This document shows positions 38,101-42,170 of a stretch of 42,170 nucleotides of DNA, one piece after another. Position 1 is the first letter of the stretch. Every line of letters starts with the position of its first letter. The DNA is from Betaproteobacteria bacterium. Its GTDB lineage: Bacteria; Pseudomonadota; Gammaproteobacteria; Burkholderiales; SG8-39. A program made the position numbers and the translations under genes. The notes beneath the pieces were generated by a model that saw only the letters and a program-made list of their open reading frames with translations, was not told where the DNA came from and made no database searches. The stretch spans positions 1-42,170 of the forward strand of contig VBCM01000083.1 of NCBI GenBank assembly GCA_005883675.1, written 5' to 3'.

Positions 38101-38701
38101 CGCGGCAGAGCTCGTCCACCGCGTCGGCGAGCGCCGCCTCTTCCTCGTCGCGCGTCGTGTCCTCGGAATCGCCGCCGACCGGGCGGTAGCGCACTTCCAC
38201 GGGATAAAGGCGCCCGGAGACCTCGATGACGGGTGCGTCGTTGAAATCGACCAGCCGCTTCGCATAGCCGAGCAGGAAATCGATGTTGAGGCTCCTCTCG
38301 TGTGCCTCGTCGAGGATGAGGGTGTCGTATTCGCGCAGCTCCCGGTCGCCCTGCGTCTCGGCGAGGAGGATGCCGTCGGTCATCAGCTTGATCGCGGTGC
38401 GCGGGCCCACCTGGTCGTGGAAGCGCACCTTGCAGCCGACGACGCCGCCGAGCTCGGCGCCCAGCTCTTCGGCGATGCGCGCGGCGACCGAGCGCGCGGC
38501 GATGCGCCGCGGCTGGGTATGGCCGATGCGGCCTGCCCTTTTTCCCTCGCCGGCCATTTCGAGCAGCATCTTGGGCAGCTGCGTCGTCTTGCCCGAGCCG
38601 GTCTCGCCGCAGACGATCACCACCGGATGGCGCTCGAGGGCGGCGCGAATCTCGTCACGGCGCGCGACGATCGGCAGCGCCGGGTCGTAGCGGATGCGCA
38701 T
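35129..38701 (-). CDS. hrpA: ATP-dependent RNA helicase HrpA with an apparent in-frame loss of the SAT-motif segment near 38246
   Basis: GETGSGKTTQLPKMLLE, LILDEAHERSLNIDFLLGYAKRLV|DFNDAPVIEVSGRLYPVEVRY, ATNVAETSLTVPRIRYV, QRAGRCGR. Confidence 0.93.
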   Translation of the reverse strand: MRIRYDPALPIVARRDEIRAALERHPVVIVCGETGSGKTTQLPKMLLEMAGEGKRAGRIGHTQPRRIAARSVAARIAEELGAELGGVVGCKVRFHDQVGPRTAIKLMTDGILLAETQGDRELREYDTLILDEAHERSLNIDFLLGYAKRLVDFNDAPVIEVSGRLYPVEVRYRPVGGDSEDTTRDEEEAALADAVDELCREGPGDILVFLPGEREIRDAADTLRRHGVRQAEILPLYARLSAAEQDRVFKPAGARRIVLATNVAETSLTVPRIRYVVDTGDARLKRYSYRNKVEMLRVEPISQAAARQRAGRCGRVANGVCIRLYPEEDFAKRPAFTEPELLRSSLASVILRAKSLGLGEVADFPFLDPPAPRAIADGYALLTELGAVDETNELTAIGAELARLPLDPRVGRMLVAAREEGCVAQVRLIAAALSVQDPRERPLDKAAAADERHARFAHERSDFLGLLKLAALFDNKMERACRENFLSVPRMREWRDVAGQLARTLRELGWRETSVDPESPQGYRAIHRALTAGLLGNIGIRDEPEASYTGARGIKFWIHPGSAVKKPGRWIAAAELVETTRLFARTVGAVEPRWLEDIGGHLIKRSHQEPQWDARRGEVIALERGTLYGLPVYANRRVAYGPIDPTAAHEIFIREALVRGELETRASFLAHNRRLVAEIERLEHKSRRPDILVDEELINAFYAARVPAPMYNAAAFEQWRVRAEREDKRLLYLAREDLMRHEAAGITTENFPPRLELGPNRFALEYHFEPGSPRDGVTMTVPLALLNQVPLRRTEWLVPGLLKEKVRTLAKAIPQRLRHKLGTLDDFAVGFTESVEPSDMSLATAVARYIRAEFNLDVPFDSFRPDTVPPHLRMNFRVMDDDGRQRAMGRDLVEIKRALGEEAKALLQEEAPLDEGERYTGWTMGELPEIMEIQRGGHTLVGYPALVDAGDEVTLQVFESPEKAREAHADGVRRLLLIAFRDRIRDLERAMAKDPAVAPLSADVIRAALDRTFLADSPPMTQADFARRVDEGRSRFTLIAQEIARSAASIQAERAGLEKRLAALERSFPHAVDDIRAQLARLLAPGWLARTPWERLQHLPRYLKAAGLRLEKLRTDPQRDQRLAAELAALEQPFRRELGARSRNGAVSPELDQFGWLLEELRVSLFAQELRTPVPVSVKRLAKLWQSVRR

Positions 38702-38727
38702 CGCCGCGCATCCTAATGGCTAGGGAA

Positions 38728-38793
38728 ACGAAATCGGGGTCAGAGCCCTATTTCCTGTTGCCGTCGGAAATAGGGCTCTGACCCCGATTTCGT
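38728..38793. repeat. Perfect 28-bp-arm inverted repeat, REP/RAYT-type palindrome candidate
   Basis: ACGAAATCGGGGTCAGAGCCCTATTTCC-tgttgccgtc-GGAAATAGGGCTCTGACCCCGATTTCGT. Confidence 0.9.
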
Positions 38794-39101
38794 CAGCGCT
38801 TCTCGTTACAGCGTGGGTACGAGCGGTGGCGGCTGACGTACTCCTTGAGGAGCTCGAGCTCGCGCTGCTTGGGGTCCTGGCTTAGCTCCCAGCCATAGTG
38901 CGTTGCTTCCCGGGTGCACGGCCCGCGGTCTCCGTGCAGGTGGGCGAGGAGATCCTCCTTGATGCTGCGCCCCACGTCTGGAGCCGAACCTATGAAAAGG
39001 ATGGTCTCCCCGCGCCACAGCACATATACCCCACCCCACTCGTCGGGCGAGTTCTCGATGGCCGCCTGAGTGAACGGCCACTTGGGGCTGCGCACAGGCA
39101 T
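38793..39101 (-). CDS. Small GIY-YIG-like domain protein
   Basis: GGVYVLWRGETILFIGSAPDVGRSIKEDLLAHLHG...THYGWELSQDPKQRELELLKEYVSRHRSYPRCN. Confidence 0.65.
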   Translation of the reverse strand: MPVRSPKWPFTQAAIENSPDEWGGVYVLWRGETILFIGSAPDVGRSIKEDLLAHLHGDRGPCTREATHYGWELSQDPKQRELELLKEYVSRHRSYPRCNEKR

Positions 39102-39207
39102 CGCGGCGCGGGCGGTGCAACCGTCGTGCCGCAGCGTCGACGCCCAAAGACAGCAGTGTTCGGCCCCGGCGGCGGTAATTAATTTCCCGCCTTGTAACGT
39201 TGGGTTC

Positions 39208-39768
39208 CTAACGCTCGGCGAGCAGCCGGTCGACATAGCGCGCCACGAGGTCAACTTCCAGGTTGACGCGCTCGCCCGGCGCAAGCCGGCCAAGCGTGGT
39301 GACCTTTTGCGTGTGCGGAATCAGGTAGGCGTCGAAGAGCTCGCCCTCGACGCGGTTCACGGTGAGGCTCACTCCATCGACGCAGATGGACCCCTTGCGC
39401 GCCACGAAGCGGCGCAGCTCGCGCGGCATGCGCACGGTGAGCACGCTATTCGCCAACGTCAGGACTTCCCCGACGCCGTCGACGTGCCCCGTGACGAGAT
39501 GGCCGCCGAGCCGCTCGCCGAGAGCGAGCGACTTCTCGAGGTTGACGCCCGCGCCCATGCGCTCGAGGCCGGCGGCCACGGCGCGCGTCTCAGGCGAAAC
39601 ATCCGCCGTGAAACCGCGGCCAGTTAGCGTGGTAACGGTGAGGCAAACGCCTTGGACGCAGATGGAGTCGCCGACACGCACATCCGTAAGATCAACCCCG
39701 GGGCATTCAACCTCGAGCGGCGTCAGGCGCACAATCTTCCCCACGGCCTGCACGATGCCGGTGAACAT
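39208..39768 (-). CDS. ribE: Riboflavin synthase alpha chain
   Basis: MFTGIVQAVGKI...GDSICVQGVCLTV, NLEKSLALGERLGGHLVTGHVDGVGEV, GVSLTVN, LIPHTQKVTTLG. Confidence 0.95.
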   Translation of the reverse strand: MFTGIVQAVGKIVRLTPLEVECPGVDLTDVRVGDSICVQGVCLTVTTLTGRGFTADVSPETRAVAAGLERMGAGVNLEKSLALGERLGGHLVTGHVDGVGEVLTLANSVLTVRMPRELRRFVARKGSICVDGVSLTVNRVEGELFDAYLIPHTQKVTTLGRLAPGERVNLEVDLVARYVDRLLAER

Positions 39769-39803
39769 GCCGCGGAGGGTAGCGCAAAAGCGCGGTCTAA
39801 CTG

Positions 39804-40172
39804 CTAATGGACAGTCAGGCGATTCCAGAGGCGGCCGAGCTCACGATCGAGCTCGAGCGCCCAGGCGGAAAGCAGCGTGACGAAGAGGCCGACGGCCATC
39901 GTATTGACCGTGGCGACGTGGTGGCCGGCGAAGCCCAAAGCGAAAGGCGACGCGATGAGCCACAATCCGCCTGCGAGGGTCAGCCATTCGGTGCTGAGAT
40001 GATCGCAGCTGAAGCCGAAGTGCGCGACGAGCGCGAGCGCAAGGCCGCACATCGCGGCATTGGCGGTCGCGGCATCGTGCATCGCGTAATCGGCGATCCA
40101 GGGCGACACGGCGAGCCACAGCCCGAGCGCGAAGCTCGCCCAGTCTTGCCAACGCCGCATTTCACTGGCCAT
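39804..40172 (-). CDS. SPW-repeat membrane protein
   Basis: Two SPW-type repeats (GLWLAVSPWIADYA; GLWLIASPFALGFA) with paired TM helices. Confidence 0.75.
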   Translation of the reverse strand: MASEMRRWQDWASFALGLWLAVSPWIADYAMHDAATANAAMCGLALALVAHFGFSCDHLSTEWLTLAGGLWLIASPFALGFAGHHVATVNTMAVGLFVTLLSAWALELDRELGRLWNRLTVH

Positions 40173-40252
40173 AAGATGCCTTCGTTTCGACATCCAGCAA
40201 TGATCATGCGTTCTGGCATCGGCTGTAGCGTTCAGTCGAGGCTGGCGTAGAC

Positions 40253-41039
40253 GTGCAACGACAAGTCGAACTCATCGGGGCCGCCTGGGGGCTCGGCGGG
40301 CCGGAGCCGGGATGCGCCGAGGCGCCCGGCGCGCTGACGCCGCTCCTCGCTGCCGAGCTCGAGCGGGCCGGCGTGTCGGTTAGGGGCGGCCCGATCCTGC
40401 GCCCCTCCTCTACCGAGCGCCGCAAGCAGCTCGCGGTGAGCAAGCTCTGCGGCCTGCTCGCTTCCGCGGTCGCGGACTCCGTGCAGCGCGGACGCCTGCC
40501 GTGCGTGCTCGGCGGCGATCACAGCTGCGCAGGCGGAACGTGGACCGGCGTCGCGCGGGCAACGAAGGGCGACCTCGGCCTCGTCTGGATCGACGCGCAC
40601 ATGGATGCGCACACGCCGCGCACGAGCCACACCGGCCGGCTGCACGGCATGCCGCTCGCAGGAGCGCGAGCGCCTCGAGCGCCTCGGCGTGCGCGTCATC
40701 TACATGACGGAGATCGCCGAGCGCGGCATCGATGCCGTGCTCGACGAAGCGTTCGCCATTGCGAAGCGCGGCACGGCTGCCTTCGGCGTGAGCGTCGACC
40801 TCGATGTCGTGACGCCGGAGGAGGCGCCGGGGGTGGGGACGCCTGTGCCCGGCGGTGTCTCGGGCGCCGAGCTCACGCACGCGCTTGCGCGCATCGGCGG
40901 CCGACCGGACCTCGCGGCGGTGGAGCTCGTCGAGTACAGCCCGCGCCTCGATCCGAGCGGGCGCACCGCGCGCATCGCGATCGAGATCGCGCGCGCCGCG
41001 CTATGCGGGACGCGCGAGCAGGCGCAAGTCGTCCCCTAA
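40253..41039 (+). pseudogene. Arginase/ureohydrolase family, frameshifted with a missing block near 40662
   Basis: GTG start, VQRQVELIGAAWGLGGPEPGCAEAPGAL...GGDHSCAGGTW...VWIDAHMDAHTPRTSHTGRLHGMPLA, then frame switch to ERERLERLGVRVIYM...SVDLDVVTPEEAPGVGTPVPGG. Confidence 0.87.
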
Positions 41040-42080
41040 CCGCTCGACGGAAAGCACTCGCAGGCGCAGGCGAGCGTCGAGCGAGCTGAACGCCGGTAAA
41101 TCGAGCATGCCCTGCGCGCCGTCGCCGAGAAAGCTCGGGTTGAGGTAGAGCAGGAACTCGTCCACGCAGCCTTCGCGCACGAGCGAGCCGTTGAGCCGCA
41201 AGCCCGCTTCCACGTGCAGCTCGTTCACGCCTCGCTGGGCAAGCACTTCGAGCATGCGCGGCAGATCGACCTTGCCTTGCGGGTTTGGCAGCGTGATCAC
41301 CTCGGCATTGGGAAGGGCGCCCTCGCGCCCGGCGAAGACGAGCACGCGCTCGCCGCGCAGGATGCGCGCGTCCCGCGGCGTCTCGAGGCGGCTATCGATG
41401 ATGATCCGCAGCGGCTGGCGCGGCGTATCGACTTCGCGCACCGTGAGCTGCGGATCGTCGGCGCGCACGGTGCCGATGCCGGTCAGGATCGCGCAGGCGC
41501 GCGCGCGCCAGCGATGGCCGTCGCGCCGCGCCTCGGGCCCGGTAATCCATTGCGAGCGGCCTGCATTTGCGCCGCTTCCTTCCCCGAGCGCCGTGCGGCC
41601 ATCGAGCGTCGCAGCGATCTTCATCCGCACCCACGGCCGGCCGCGCGTGACCCGGGAAACAAACCCGATGTTGAGCTCCCGCGCCTCCTCCGCCAGCAGC
41701 CCGTGCTCGAAGCGAATGCCGGCCGCCGCGAGCGCTTCGCCGCCGTTCGCGGACTCGCGGTTCGGATCGCGCATCGCGGCCACCACGCGCGCCACGCCTG
41801 CCTGCACCAGCGCCGGCACGCAGGGCGGCGTGCGCCCGTGGTGATTGCACGGCTCGAGCGTGACGTAAATCGTCGCGCCTCGGGCGTCGATGCCACGCAG
41901 CGCCTGGACTTCGGCATGCGGGCTGCCGGCGCGCTCGTGCCAGCCTTCGCCGATGATCGCCTCGCCGCGCGTCACCACGCAGCCCACGCGCGGGTTCGGC
42001 GTCGTCGTGTACAAGCCGCGCTCGGCGAGCGAGAGCGCGCGGCGCATCATCGCCTGGTCGAAGGCGCTGAAGGAGGTCAC
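41001..42080 (-). CDS. ribD: Bifunctional riboflavin biosynthesis deaminase/reductase
   Basis: TPNPRVGCVV, SPHAEVQAL, VTLEPCNHHGRTPPC; C-terminal reductase WVRMKIAATLDGRTA, QLTVREVDTPRQPLRIIIDSR. Confidence 0.96.
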   Translation of the reverse strand: MTSFSAFDQAMMRRALSLAERGLYTTTPNPRVGCVVTRGEAIIGEGWHERAGSPHAEVQALRGIDARGATIYVTLEPCNHHGRTPPCVPALVQAGVARVVAAMRDPNRESANGGEALAAAGIRFEHGLLAEEARELNIGFVSRVTRGRPWVRMKIAATLDGRTALGEGSGANAGRSQWITGPEARRDGHRWRARACAILTGIGTVRADDPQLTVREVDTPRQPLRIIIDSRLETPRDARILRGERVLVFAGREGALPNAEVITLPNPQGKVDLPRMLEVLAQRGVNELHVEAGLRLNGSLVREGCVDEFLLYLNPSFLGDGAQGMLDLPAFSSLDARLRLRVLSVERLGDDLRLLARPA

Positions 42081-42087
42081 TGAGTCC

Positions 42088-42170
42088 TTATTTTCGTCTC
42101 CTCCGCGGCGACTTCACTTCCTGAACGGCATCGCGGAAATCGTCCGGCGTCTCGAACTGCCGGTAGACCG
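42088..42170 (-). CDS. nrdR: C-terminus of transcriptional repressor NrdR (partial)
   Basis: VYRQFETPDDFRDAVQEVKSPRRRRK*; nrdR-ribD is a conserved neighbourhood. Confidence 0.8.
   Translation of the reverse strand, partial: VYRQFETPDDFRDAVQEVKSPRRRRK

Overview
GC-rich proteobacterial chromosome segment, probably betaproteobacterial judging by protein family resemblance and gene order (nrdR-ribD-ribE; dut-coaBC-radC-rpmB-rpmG). I see no tRNA, rRNA, CRISPR array, integrase or phage module. The left third is a tightly packed minus-strand unit: hyi, glcD, glcE, glcF, a molybdopterin oxidoreductase, a degenerate GGDEF protein, a fused binding-protein/permease ABC protein, pntA and pntB. One small membrane-protein gene is inserted antiparallel between glcE and glcF. 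The rest is mostly housekeeping: icd, clpS-clpA, fccAB-like genes, dut, coaBC, rpmB-rpmG, purN, fumC, gluQ, a P450, a phasin, a peroxiredoxin-glutaredoxin fusion, hrpA, ribE and ribD. The most unusual observation is that at least six conserved genes (pntA, fccB, radC, fumC, hrpA and an arginase-family gene) each lack one internal block, by eye roughly 60-110 nt, with conserved sequence on both sides. Four are thereby frameshifted; two stay in frame but lose conserved segments, including the HrpA SAT motif. Several junctions lie at the centre of a tight inverted repeat, clearest in pntA (9-bp arms, 2-nt centre). This could be a real deletion process, gene decay, or a hairpin-related sequencing/assembly artefact; sequence alone cannot decide. 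Other notable items are a perfect 28-bp-arm palindrome beside hrpA, a perfect inverted repeat at the phasin promoter (candidate PhaR operator), a perfect 14-nt palindrome upstream of a lysine-rich secreted peptide, and a GIY-YIG-like small protein. Family assignments are from memory of protein families; no database search was run.
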